From Amycolatopsis mediterranei (lineage in GTDB: Bacteria > Actinomycetota > Actinomycetes > Mycobacteriales > Pseudonocardiaceae): DNA of 64,000 nt. The stretch's first letter is position 1. Each line of letters begins with the position of its first letter. The translations under genes were made by a program, and so were the position numbers. The stretch lies in NCBI RefSeq assembly GCF_026017845.1, contig NZ_CP100416.1, forward strand, positions 1,455,945 to 1,519,944, written 5' to 3'. Of the stretch, positions 45,718 to 56,425 are shown piece by piece. The notes under the pieces were generated by a model, which was not told where the DNA came from, ran no database searches, and saw nothing but the letters and a program-made list of their open reading frames with translations.

Positions 45718-47825
45718 GCCACCACCTCCGAAACCGGGGCCCCGGCCGGCTCGGGGTGGCCCAACTCGGTCAGCCAGCCGCGGAACACCCGGTGCAGGGC
45801 CTCCGCCCCGACGACCTCGCCCGGGAACCGCAGCTCACGCGGGTGCACCACGAAACCGCGCTGCTGCGGGCCGCCCAGGCCGCCGTGCGAGCCCACGTGC
45901 GTCTCGAACGGCGAAGCCTGGTCCGAGTCCGGGTCGTAGCGGCTGTTGATCATCACGTCGGCGCAGTGCGGGAAGGTGTCGACCCGGCGGATCAGGTCCG
46001 CGGCGTGCGGGCCGTACGGCAGCAGCGGGTCCTCGCCGATGACGACGTTCGTCGCCAGCCGGTGCAGGCCGTCGCGGCCCAGCACCACCGGGCCGAACTC
46101 GCCGCTGCGGACCAGCAGGAACCCGACGCCGGGGTGGTCCACCAGGGACGGCAGCAGGTCCGGGAACTCCCGCTCGATCGTCTCCAGCTCGACGCGGCCT
46201 TCGTGCTCGGTGAACGACACCATCGCGAGGTGCCCGGACACGACCGCCACCACGCCGGGTGCCACGCGGGTGACCGCGCCGGGCGAGCCGGACGTCGTGC
46301 GCGGGCGGTCTTCGGCGCACTCCGCGTCCTCCACCCGGGCGCGCAGCCGGCGCGCGATCAGGCCGCCGCTCTTCGTCGCCTCCGCCAGGGCCGCGTTGAT
46401 CTGCCAGCTCTCGGCCTGCCGCCGCTTCCCCGAAGACGCCGCGGCCGGCGGCGGCGAACCACCGCACAGCCGGCCGACGTACGCCTCGATCGTCTCGCCG
46501 AACCGCTGCGAGAACGCCTGGCCCTGGGTCTGGCCGTGGTCCGAGAGCGCCACGACGTGGTAGCGGCGGGGCGCCAGCCGGCTCGCCCGGTGCAGCCGGG
46601 CGATCTGCTGGTCGATCGAGCGCAGCACCGACAGCGTGTCGAACCGCTCGATGCCGGAGTGGTGCGCGACCTCGTCGTAGCCGAGGAAGTCCGCGTAGAC
46701 GACCGGCCGCCCGGCGAGCATGTCGCCGAGGATCGCGGAGACGACGACGTCACGCGCGATCACCGTCGTGCCCGGCCGGGCCAGGGGGTACCAGCCGCCG
46801 CGCGGGATCCGCGGCACCACGCCGGCGCGGCGCTGGCGCACCGACGCGCTGATTTCGCGGAAGACGTCGACGAGCGCGACGGCGAACGTCCGCAGCGCGT
46901 TGACCGGGTTCGCGAAGTAGGCGTAGTAGCCCGCGCCGAGCCGGTCGCGGTGCCGGCGCAGCAGCTTTTTCGGGACCAGCACCGGGATCGAGCTCATCGT
47001 GAGGCTGACGTGGGCGGCGTCGCCGGAGAACAGGTTGCCGCGGCTCGCGCCGTCGCCGGACAGGAGGCCGCGCCCGTCCGAGTGCCGCCGCTCGATTTCG
47101 GCCGCGTCGGCCGGGTGCGCGCACGCCATCACGTGGTCGCGGTCCTTTTCGTACCAGCGGAAACCGAGGATGTCGTGGTTGGAGCCGTGCAGGATGCCGC
47201 AGACGCTCGCCCCGGTCTGCGAGCTCCAGTCGGTGTGCCACCGGGTGAAACTGTGGCTGTCCTCGGCGAGCCACGCGGCGAACGTCGGCATGTCGCCGTC
47301 GCGGATCGCGCGGCGGACGGTGTCGTACCCGAGGCCGTCGATCTGCAGGAAGAGCACCCCGGGAACAGCGGTCTCGCCCGCGGGAGTGGGCCGGCGGCGG
47401 CGCCGGGCGGCGCGGCGGAAGAAGATCTCGTCCTCGTCGACGGCGAGCAGGCTCGAGATGAGCGCGCCGACGGCCGCCATGCCGAGCGTGACGGTCACCG
47501 CGGTCCGGAACCCCGCGACCTCGACGCCGGGCACCGTGCGGAACACGGCCAGGGTCCCGGCCCCGAGCAGCAGGAAGCCGAAGATCCCGAAGGTGAGAAA
47601 CGCCAGTGGGTAGGCGATCCGCATGACCAGCGGCCAGACCACGGCGGCGAGCAGGCCGAGCAGCAGCGCGCAGACCGCCGGCTGCCACCAGTGCGTCATC
47701 CGGAACCCGGGCAGGAGCACGTCGAGCAGGCGCAGCGCGCCGGTCACCGCGATCCACACCCCCACCGCGCGGGCGACCGCCCGGCCGCCGCGCAGCAGCC
47801 GGCCCTTCGGGGCTGTCGCCGTCAC
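45714..47825 (-). CDS. Membrane-anchored alkaline-phosphatase-superfamily phosphodiesterase with phage-holin-like N-terminus
   Basis: The 703-residue protein has four membrane helices in a holin-like (PF04020-type) arrangement (residues about 20-130), then a type I phosphodiesterase/alkaline phosphatase domain: VLFLQIDGLGYDTVRRA (metal Asp), nucleophile Thr in WSSQTGASVCGILHG, DFLGYDEVAHHSG, VALSDHGQTQG and ETHVGSHGGLGG. It should hydrolyse a phosphodiester or phosphoester at the membrane face. The GTG at 47825 overlaps the DedA stop. The fusion is known in actinomycetes but uncharacterised, as far as I am aware. Confidence 0.85.
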   Translation of the reverse strand: MTATAPKGRLLRGGRAVARAVGVWIAVTGALRLLDVLLPGFRMTHWWQPAVCALLLGLLAAVVWPLVMRIAYPLAFLTFGIFGFLLLGAGTLAVFRTVPGVEVAGFRTAVTVTLGMAAVGALISSLLAVDEDEIFFRRAARRRRRPTPAGETAVPGVLFLQIDGLGYDTVRRAIRDGDMPTFAAWLAEDSHSFTRWHTDWSSQTGASVCGILHGSNHDILGFRWYEKDRDHVMACAHPADAAEIERRHSDGRGLLSGDGASRGNLFSGDAAHVSLTMSSIPVLVPKKLLRRHRDRLGAGYYAYFANPVNALRTFAVALVDVFREISASVRQRRAGVVPRIPRGGWYPLARPGTTVIARDVVVSAILGDMLAGRPVVYADFLGYDEVAHHSGIERFDTLSVLRSIDQQIARLHRASRLAPRRYHVVALSDHGQTQGQAFSQRFGETIEAYVGRLCGGSPPPAAASSGKRRQAESWQINAALAEATKSGGLIARRLRARVEDAECAEDRPRTTSGSPGAVTRVAPGVVAVVSGHLAMVSFTEHEGRVELETIEREFPDLLPSLVDHPGVGFLLVRSGEFGPVVLGRDGLHRLATNVVIGEDPLLPYGPHAADLIRRVDTFPHCADVMINSRYDPDSDQASPFETHVGSHGGLGGPQQRGFVVHPRELRFPGEVVGAEALHRVFRGWLTELGHPEPAGAPVSEVVA

Positions 47826-48403
47826 ACCGGCTCCTTGGTCTTGCGCCGCCACCGGGCGATCAGGTTGGCCAGCACGGTCACCAGCAGGACGAGCACCGTC
47901 GCCAGCAGCGTCGCGACGACCGGCGAGTCGAAGATGCCCCCGCTCACGATGCCGAGCACCGCGTACGCGCACGCCCAGAGGACGCACGCGCCGAGCGCGG
48001 CGGGCAGCAGCCGCCGCCACGGGTAGCCCAGCGCGGCCGCGGCGAGCAGCACCGGGATGCGGCCGGCCGGGACGAGCCTGCCGATCACCACGAGCTGCCA
48101 GCCGCGGCGGGCGAACTGCTCGCGGGCCTTCTCGAGCCGTTCGGCGGGCTGGCGGCGGCTGATCCAGCGGAACGCGGCTTCGCTGCCCAGGCGCGGGATC
48201 CCGAACGTCACGACGTCACCGAGGTAGGCGCCGAGGGTGGCGAGGACGATCACCAGCGGCAGGGACAGGTGGCCGGTCGTCGTCGCGACGGCGGCCGCGC
48301 CGCCGACCACCGCGCCGGTCGGGACGATGGGGATGATCGAGCCGAGCAGCACGCCGCCGAACACCGCGGGGTACCCGATGGCGGCGGGGTCGGTCCAGTT
48401 CAC
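47822..48403 (-). CDS. DedA family membrane protein (VTT domain)
   Basis: The 193-residue protein has the VTT/DedA signature: GSIIPIVPTGAVVGGAA, LGAYLGDVVTFGIPRLG and the FARRGWQLVVIGRLVPAGRI loop, with four to five membrane segments. DedA proteins flip undecaprenyl phosphate or phospholipids. GTG 48403 overlaps the metallo-hydrolase stop. It sits between a metallo-hydrolase and a membrane phosphodiesterase, suggesting lipid or polyprenyl-phosphate turnover. Confidence 0.88.
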   Translation of the reverse strand: MNWTDPAAIGYPAVFGGVLLGSIIPIVPTGAVVGGAAAVATTTGHLSLPLVIVLATLGAYLGDVVTFGIPRLGSEAAFRWISRRQPAERLEKAREQFARRGWQLVVIGRLVPAGRIPVLLAAAALGYPWRRLLPAALGACVLWACAYAVLGIVSGGIFDSPVVATLLATVLVLLVTVLANLIARWRRKTKEPV

Positions 48404-49182
48404 GCGCGGTCCTTCGGCGAGGGCAGGGCGACGTCGGCACCGGGCTCGGTGAAGAGCACTTCGGTCTTGCCTTTGACTTCGGCGGCGAACACCCGCGGCG
48501 GGTCGGCGAGCAGCCGTTGCATCCGGGCAGTGCGCCTGATGCCGGGGAGAGCGAGGGTGCCCCAGTGCACCGGGACGGCCGCCCTGGCTTGGACCAGCGC
48601 GGCGGCCTGCGCGGCGCGGGCGGGATCGAGGTGCCCGGGGCCGAGGGTCGGCCCCCAGCCCCAGACGGGCAGCAGGGCGATGTCGACCGGGCCGAGGTCG
48701 CGCATGCCGTCGAAGAGGTCGGTGTCACCCGCGTTGTAGATCGTGTTGCCGTCGCCTTCGATCAGGTGCCCGAGCGCGGGGCTTTGCGGGCCGTGGGTGA
48801 GGCGCGGGCCCCACCGGTGTCCGGAATGGACGGCTTCGGTGGCGGTGATGGTCAGGCTGCCGTCGGTGAGCGTCTCCCCGGGCGCGATCTCCTCGACGTT
48901 TCGGAAGCCCTTCTTGGTGAGCCAGGAACCCGCGCCGCGGGGGACGACGATCCGGGTGTCCGCGCCGAGCAGTTCGAGCGACGGCAGGTGCAGGTGGTCG
49001 CCGTGGAGGTGGGAGAGCAGGACGAGGTCGACGCCGGCGTAGGCGCCGGGGTCTGGGACGGGAACCACCCGGACGAGCCCGCCCACGCGCGCGGTAAGCA
49101 CGGGATCGGTCAGCAGGACCCGGCCGCCGAGGTTCAGGCGGACGGTCGAATGGCCGAGGAACCGCAGGCTGAAGCCGCTCAC
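48400..49182 (-). CDS. MBL-fold metallo-hydrolase (NAPE-PLD/UlaG-like)
   Basis: The 260-residue protein starts MSGFSLRFLGHSTVRLN and has GGRVLLTDPVL, the metal site HLHGDHLH, AVHSGHRWG, YNAGDTDLFDG and VPVHWGT. These place it with NAPE-hydrolysing phospholipase D and L-ascorbate-lactonase-like hydrolases. GTG 49182 is preceded by GATACT six bases upstream and by GGAGGAGG 13 bases upstream, so either a leaderless or a canonical start is possible. It is the first gene of the GTGA-linked operon. Confidence 0.85.
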   Translation of the reverse strand: MSGFSLRFLGHSTVRLNLGGRVLLTDPVLTARVGGLVRVVPVPDPGAYAGVDLVLLSHLHGDHLHLPSLELLGADTRIVVPRGAGSWLTKKGFRNVEEIAPGETLTDGSLTITATEAVHSGHRWGPRLTHGPQSPALGHLIEGDGNTIYNAGDTDLFDGMRDLGPVDIALLPVWGWGPTLGPGHLDPARAAQAAALVQARAAVPVHWGTLALPGIRRTARMQRLLADPPRVFAAEVKGKTEVLFTEPGADVALPSPKDRA

Positions 49183-49242
49183 GCCCCGAGTATCACCTCC
49201 TCCGCCGCCGAATGCCCGGCGGAGTGGCCAGGGCAACGCCGT

Positions 49243-51925
<2,683 letters not shown>

Positions 51926-51984
51926 GCCGGACGCCCTGCGAAAGCTGGGCCGTCCGGGTGATCTGAGCGGTATGTCCGGTTCCC

Positions 51985-51999
51985 TTGGTTATTAACCAA
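51985..51999. promoter_or_regulatory. Palindrome upstream of the protease gene
   Basis: TTGGTTA-T-TAACCAA is a perfect 7-1-7 inverted repeat 78 bases before the protease start, in otherwise GC-rich DNA. TTGGTT is repeated at 52017-52022. It may be a regulator site in the protease promoter. Confidence 0.5.
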
Positions 52000-52077
52000 C
52001 CTTCGTCGGTAGTGCGTTGGTTGCTCGGCAACGAAAGTGTCGGCAACCGGCTTCGAACGCCCCACTGGAGGAAGTTG

Positions 52078-53094
52078 ATGACTCCCCGGAAGACCGCTCT
52101 CAAGACCCTCGCCGTCTTGTCGGCCGCCGCGCTGACCAGCGGCGTTTGCGCCTCGGCGGCCACCGCGTCCCCGCTGGCCTTCGCCGAACTGCAGGCCCAC
52201 GCGATCACCAACGCCACCCAGGTGGCCGACGCGCTCGGTGCCGCGTCCGGCGGCGTTTACCTGGAGAACGGCAAGGCCGTCGTGAACGTCGTCGACGACG
52301 CCGCCATGCAGCAGGTGCAGGCCGCCGGTCTCACCGCGAAGAAGGTCAAGCACACCTTCGCCGCGCTGACCGGTGTCAAGAACCGGCTGGACGCGGTGAA
52401 GAACGTCCCGCAGACCGCCTGGGGCATCGACACCAAGACCAATCAGGTCGTGGTGAAGGTCTACGACGCGGCCAGCAAGGAGACCGCCGGCAAGGTCGCC
52501 GCGGCCGCCGCGCAGTACGGCGACAGCGTCCGCGTCGAGCACCGCACCGGCAAGCTGTCGCTCTACATCGCCGACGGCGACGCGATCCAGAACAGCCAGG
52601 GCCGTTGCTCGCTCGGCTTCAACGTGACGCGCGGCGGCTCGCCGTTCCTGCTCACCGCGGGCCACTGCACCAACCTCGGCGGCACCTGGTCCGGCGGCGA
52701 CGTCTCCGGCGCGCAGGTCGTCGAGAGCGACTGCCCCGGCGCCGACTCCGGCCTGCTGACCCGCCCCAACGGCACCGGGCCGGGCGAGATCAACACCGGC
52801 CGGCCGATCACCAGCGCGGCGACGCCGACCGTCGGCGAGCAGATGCAGAAGCAGGGCTCGACCACCGGTGGCGGCAGTGGTGAGGTCACCTCGGTCGACG
52901 AGTCGGTCAACTTCGACGTCGGCGTGCTCAACCACGAGTTCGGCACCACCGCGCACACCGACCACGGCGACTCCGGCGGCCCGGCCTACGACGGCTCCAC
53001 GGGCCTGGGCACGCTGTCCGGCGGCGACACCGTGACCAGCTACTTCTACCCGCTCACCCTCGAGCTGCAGGCCTACGGCCTCGAGCTCGCCTGA
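52078..53094 (+). CDS. Secreted S1 family serine protease (streptogrisin/alpha-lytic type)
   Basis: The 338-residue protein has a signal peptide (TPRKTALKTLAVLSAAALTS), an alpha-lytic-type propeptide (to about residue 172) and a chymotrypsin-like domain: His in LTAGHCTN, Asp in GADSGLLTR and Ser in HGDSGGPAYD. Autocleavage of the prodomain is expected. TGGAGGAAG precedes the ATG. It is an exported degradative protease, probably expressed during development or starvation. A strong hairpin follows the stop. Confidence 0.93.
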   Translation: MTPRKTALKTLAVLSAAALTSGVCASAATASPLAFAELQAHAITNATQVADALGAASGGVYLENGKAVVNVVDDAAMQQVQAAGLTAKKVKHTFAALTGVKNRLDAVKNVPQTAWGIDTKTNQVVVKVYDAASKETAGKVAAAAAQYGDSVRVEHRTGKLSLYIADGDAIQNSQGRCSLGFNVTRGGSPFLLTAGHCTNLGGTWSGGDVSGAQVVESDCPGADSGLLTRPNGTGPGEINTGRPITSAATPTVGEQMQKQGSTTGGGSGEVTSVDESVNFDVGVLNHEFGTTAHTDHGDSGGPAYDGSTGLGTLSGGDTVTSYFYPLTLELQAYGLELA

Positions 53095-53100
53095 GCCGGG

Positions 53101-53146
53101 GCGAGGGCCCGCTCACCGCCGTCGGGGGAGGTGAGCGGGCCCTCGC
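53101..53146. terminator. Perfect 17-bp bidirectional terminator hairpin
   Basis: 53101-53117 and 53130-53146 are exact reverse complements around a 12-base loop. The hairpin lies between the protease stop and the converging methyltransferase stop (53151), ending four bases before it. Confidence 0.85.
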
Positions 53147-53150
53147 TCCT

Positions 53151-53774
53151 TCACGCCTCGAGCCGCCTCGCGCGGTAGACGGCGTCGGTGTGGTGGCCCT
53201 CGCCGCGCGTCTCGCACGTTTCGACCACCCACGGCCACGGGTCGCGGAGGTAGGTCGTGATCTCCTCGGGTTCGAAGTACAGCTCCTCCGGCGGCTTCTG
53301 GCCGTCGAATTCCCGCATGGCCTTCGGCGAGTGCCCGACGACCAGCAGCGAACCGCCGGGCCGGATCGCCGCCGCGGCCGCCGTGAAGACGGCGCGGCGC
53401 AGGTCCGGCGGCAGGTGCATGTACTGCGCCGAGATCAGGTCGTAGCTCTCCTCCGGCTGCCATTCGAGGATGTTGCGGTGCAGCCAGTTCACCGTCACAC
53501 CCGCCTTGGCGGCGGCTTCTTCCGCGCGGGCGAGCGCGGTGGTCGAGATGTCGACGCCGTCGACCGTCCAGCCCTGCTCGGCCAGCCAGATCGCGTCGCC
53601 GCCCTCACCGCTGCCGAGGTCGAGCGCGCGCCCGGGTTTCAGGCCTTCGACCTCGGTGCGCAGGTTGACGTTGGCGTTCCCGCTCCAGATCCGGTGCTCG
53701 TCACGCTGGTACATCGCTTCCCAGAAGTCCTGCTTGAGCATCGCGTCGACGGTCATCGGGTGGTCGTGGGGCAT
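53151..53774 (-). CDS. SAM-dependent methyltransferase (TehB-like)
   Basis: The 207-residue protein has motif I ALDLGSGEGGDAIWLAEQG, VDGVDISTTAL and SYDLISAQYMHLPPDLR, typical of class I methyltransferases related to TehB/thiopurine types. ATG 53774 has AGGAGGAAC upstream. It converges with the protease gene. Substrate unknown. Confidence 0.88.
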   Translation of the reverse strand: MPHDHPMTVDAMLKQDFWEAMYQRDEHRIWSGNANVNLRTEVEGLKPGRALDLGSGEGGDAIWLAEQGWTVDGVDISTTALARAEEAAAKAGVTVNWLHRNILEWQPEESYDLISAQYMHLPPDLRRAVFTAAAAAIRPGGSLLVVGHSPKAMREFDGQKPPEELYFEPEEITTYLRDPWPWVVETCETRGEGHHTDAVYRARRLEA

Positions 53775-53786
53775 GGTTCCTCCTCA

Positions 53787-53818
53787 GGGACGTCCTCCGA
53801 GCATGCGGACAACGTCCC
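53787..53818 (-). terminator. Possible hairpin downstream of the secreted lectin gene
   Basis: GGGACGT (53787-53793) and ACGTCCC (53812-53818) form a 7-bp stem enclosing a small inner pair (TCCG/CGGA). It lies between the methyltransferase start and the stop of the next minus-strand gene, so it could end that gene's transcript. Confidence 0.4.
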
Positions 53819-53851
53819 CGAGAAGGCAAACCTCGTTGCCGATCCAGCAAC

Positions 53852-55429
53852 TCAGGCGGTGCCGTACACCTGCATTTCGTACAGCGAGTAGCCGTACGAC
53901 GTGCCGCGCGTGACACCGTTCATCCGCACGTACCGGCCGGTGCCGGCCAGGCCGGTGAGGTCGTCCGTGCCGCCGTTGCCGGTCGTGGTGCTGTAGATCG
54001 TCGTCCAGGTGGTGCCGTCGGCCGACGTCTGGACGCTGTACGCCTTCCCGTAGGCGGCTTCCCAGCTCAGCTTGACGTGCGTGACGGACTTCGCCGCGCC
54101 GAGGTCGACGCGCAGCCACTCCGCGTTGCTCCCTTCCTTGGACGCCCACCGCGTGCTCGTCAGGTTGCCGTCGAAGGCCGCGCTCGCGGGGTACGACGAC
54201 GATTCGGTGGACGACGCCGTCGCCGTTTTACCTTGTGACAGCAGCGTTTCCGGGCCGCCGGTGCCGGTCACCGTGACACCCAGCGAAGCCGTCTTCGTCC
54301 CGCCGGTGAGCGTGATCGTCGCGGAGCCGGGGGACGCGGTGGTGGCCGCGGCGACCGTGACGGTCGAGGTCCCGCCGGCCGGCACCGACTCGGGGGAGAA
54401 GGACACGGTCACGCCCGCGGGGGCGCCGCTCGCGGAGAGCGTCACGGCGTCGGCGGAGGTCACGGTGGCCGTCGCCGAAGCGCCGGGCGCGACCGACACC
54501 GACGACGGTGTCACGCTCAGGCCCGCGGTGCCCGCCGCGGTGAACGTCCAGCGGGCGGCGGTGCCGGAGCAGCTGCCCGCGGTGAGCGTGGTGCCCGACG
54601 CGCGGAAGCACTTCTTGCTCGTCTGGATGTCCGAAATGGTGCCGTCGGGGTTGATCGACCACTGCTGGGCCGGGCCGCCGGTGCAGGTCTGCAGCACGAT
54701 CGAGCTGCCGGAGATGCCGGCGCACTTGTCGTCGATCACGAGGAACGCGCCGTGGAAGGTGAACCGCTGCTCGGCACCGGCGGTGCAGGCGGCCACTTTC
54801 AGCGTGGTGCCGCTGCTCGGGGCGGCCAGGCAGGTGCCGGTGGAGTTGTTGCGGTACTGGCCGACCGTGGTGTTCGGCTCCGCACCGCCCCAGCACGCAC
54901 CGGTGCTGGTGTTGAAGATCGGCGTGGCGTCGTAGGGCTCGTTCGACGGCGGATCGACGACGACCGGCTCCATCACCGGCGTGTTGTCGGCGTTGTAGTG
55001 CGTCAGCGCGTCTTCGCAGTCGATCGCGTCGAAGGCGCTGCCGCCCTTGCCGCCGAGCCAGAGGTCGATGTGGCGCAGGCCGGGGCCGCCGTTCGGGCCG
55101 TGGCTGTTCCAATCGGCGGAACACTCGTCGCAGCCGTCCTCCATGATGAAGTACTTCTGCACCCGCGGCACCCAGACCTTGGTGCCGGGCTTGAGTTCGT
55201 CGCTGCTGGTGGCGAAGGTGATCGGGTCGGCGTAGGTGCCTTTGCCGCCCGCGGTGCCGTGGATCTGCGGGTAGGAGATGTCCCCGCCGGGCGGGGTGTT
55301 GTCCCACCAGCCGTAGAAGGTGAGGAACGTCGGCTGGGTCGTGGCCGCGCTCGCCGTGCCCGCGCCGATCAGCGCGGTGGTCAAGGCGAGGAACAGGGTC
55401 ACGACGAGCACGAGCGCGCGCCGGGTCAT
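53852..55429 (-). CDS. Secreted expansin-like/ricin-lectin/discoidin mosaic protein
   Basis: The 525-residue protein has a signal peptide (ending GTASAATT), a double-psi-barrel-like domain (residues about 32-150; FLTFYGWWDNTPPG, GTKVWVPRVQKYFIMEDGCDE), a ricin-B lectin domain (about 190-305; QQWSINPDG), a small Ig-like beta domain (about 310-395) and a C-terminal F5/8-type discoidin domain (about 400-525; AFDGNLTSTRWAS, WLRVDLG). It probably binds wall or plant polysaccharides outside the cell; no catalytic residues can be assigned with confidence. Confidence 0.82.
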   Translation of the reverse strand: MTRRALVLVVTLFLALTTALIGAGTASAATTQPTFLTFYGWWDNTPPGGDISYPQIHGTAGGKGTYADPITFATSSDELKPGTKVWVPRVQKYFIMEDGCDECSADWNSHGPNGGPGLRHIDLWLGGKGGSAFDAIDCEDALTHYNADNTPVMEPVVVDPPSNEPYDATPIFNTSTGACWGGAEPNTTVGQYRNNSTGTCLAAPSSGTTLKVAACTAGAEQRFTFHGAFLVIDDKCAGISGSSIVLQTCTGGPAQQWSINPDGTISDIQTSKKCFRASGTTLTAGSCSGTAARWTFTAAGTAGLSVTPSSVSVAPGASATATVTSADAVTLSASGAPAGVTVSFSPESVPAGGTSTVTVAAATTASPGSATITLTGGTKTASLGVTVTGTGGPETLLSQGKTATASSTESSSYPASAAFDGNLTSTRWASKEGSNAEWLRVDLGAAKSVTHVKLSWEAAYGKAYSVQTSADGTTWTTIYSTTTGNGGTDDLTGLAGTGRYVRMNGVTRGTSYGYSLYEMQVYGTA

Positions 55430-55511
55430 GCTGCCTCCGGGAGGACTGGGCGGACGGTGACTGCGGCGTGGGTCCAGGTTCGCCGGGACGGCGGCGGCGC
55501 GTCAAGACCTA

Positions 55512-55528
55512 TTCGTAAATGTTCCTAA
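55512..55528 (-). promoter_or_regulatory. Direct repeats upstream of the secreted lectin gene
   Basis: TTCGTAA (55512-55518) and TTCCTAA (55522-55528) are 10 bp apart, one helical turn, in an AT-rich patch within the 170-base divergent intergenic region. This may be a regulator or sigma-factor site for the minus-strand gene (start 55429). I see nothing else there. Confidence 0.4.
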
Positions 55529-55599
55529 CAAACTGCGGTTGTGTCCCGCTCGGCGGGAAATATCGGTGGGGAAGCGGTTTCCTCGGCGAAGATGGCGCC

Positions 55600-56328
55600 A
55601 TGAGTGAACAGCGGGAAATCGTGGTCACCGGCGGCGGCACCGGCATCGGGCTGGCGATCGCCGCCCGGTTCGCGGCGGCGGGCGAGCGGGTGACCGTCAC
55701 CGGGCGGCGCAAGGACGTCCTCGAAGCGGCGGCGGAGGAGATCGGCGCACGGGCGGTGGCCTTCGACGCGAGCGACCCCGCGGCCGTGCAGGCCGCACTG
55801 GCGGAACTGCCGGCGCGGGTGGACGTCCTGGTCAACAACGCCGGCGGCAACACCGACCGGGTCCGGGAGGCGCCCGCGGCCGGTGACCTGAAGGGCCTGG
55901 CCGACGCGTGGCAGGCGAACTTCGAGGCCAACGTGCTCTCCGCCGTGCTCGTCACCGCGGCGCTGAAGCCGCGCTTCGCGGACAACGTGCGCGTGGTGAC
56001 TCTCGGCTCCATCGCGGCGAAGCAGGGCTCAGGCTCGTACGGCGCGGCGAAGGCGGCGATCGAGGCGTGGAACACCGACCTGGCAAGGCAACTGGGCGCC
56101 GCGGGAACGGCCAACGTCGTCGCGCCGGGCGTCGTCCTCGACACGGAGTTCTTCCACGGCACGCTGACCGAGGAATGGCTGAGCTCCCGGATCGCCATCG
56201 CCTTCAACCAGCGCGCCGGCCGTCCGGAGGAAATCGCCGACACCGTGCGGTTCCTGGCCGCGCCGGAAGCCGCGCACCTCACCGGCCAGGTCGTGCACGT
56301 GAACGGCGGCGCGTACGGCGCCCGCTAG
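55600..56328 (+). CDS. SDR family oxidoreductase
   Basis: The 242-residue protein has the motif VVTGGGTGIGLAIA, NNAGGNTD and YGAAKAA (YxxxK), with VVAPGVVLDTEFF after the active site and ETGQVVHVNGG-type C-terminus (LTGQVVHVNGGAYG). It is a classical SDR, likely NAD(P)H-dependent reduction of a keto group. ATG 55600 is chosen; the frame is open to 55519 but there is no start support there. Confidence 0.9.
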   Translation: MSEQREIVVTGGGTGIGLAIAARFAAAGERVTVTGRRKDVLEAAAEEIGARAVAFDASDPAAVQAALAELPARVDVLVNNAGGNTDRVREAPAAGDLKGLADAWQANFEANVLSAVLVTAALKPRFADNVRVVTLGSIAAKQGSGSYGAAKAAIEAWNTDLARQLGAAGTANVVAPGVVLDTEFFHGTLTEEWLSSRIAIAFNQRAGRPEEIADTVRFLAAPEAAHLTGQVVHVNGGAYGAR

Positions 56329-56344
56329 GCCATCCGGGTCGCAA

Positions 56345-56362
56345 GTGGGGCGCCCGCCCCAC
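56345..56362 (+). terminator. Short hairpin after the SDR gene
   Basis: GTGGGGCG (56345-56352) and CGCCCCAC (56355-56362) are exact reverse complements, 17 bases after the SDR stop. In RNA the loop would be at least four bases. Confidence 0.45.
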
Positions 56363-56425
56363 GGCGGCCGCGGTCGTCTCCAAGGTGGAAAGGGACTGAC
56401 CACCGGAAGAGAGAGGTGATCCGCC

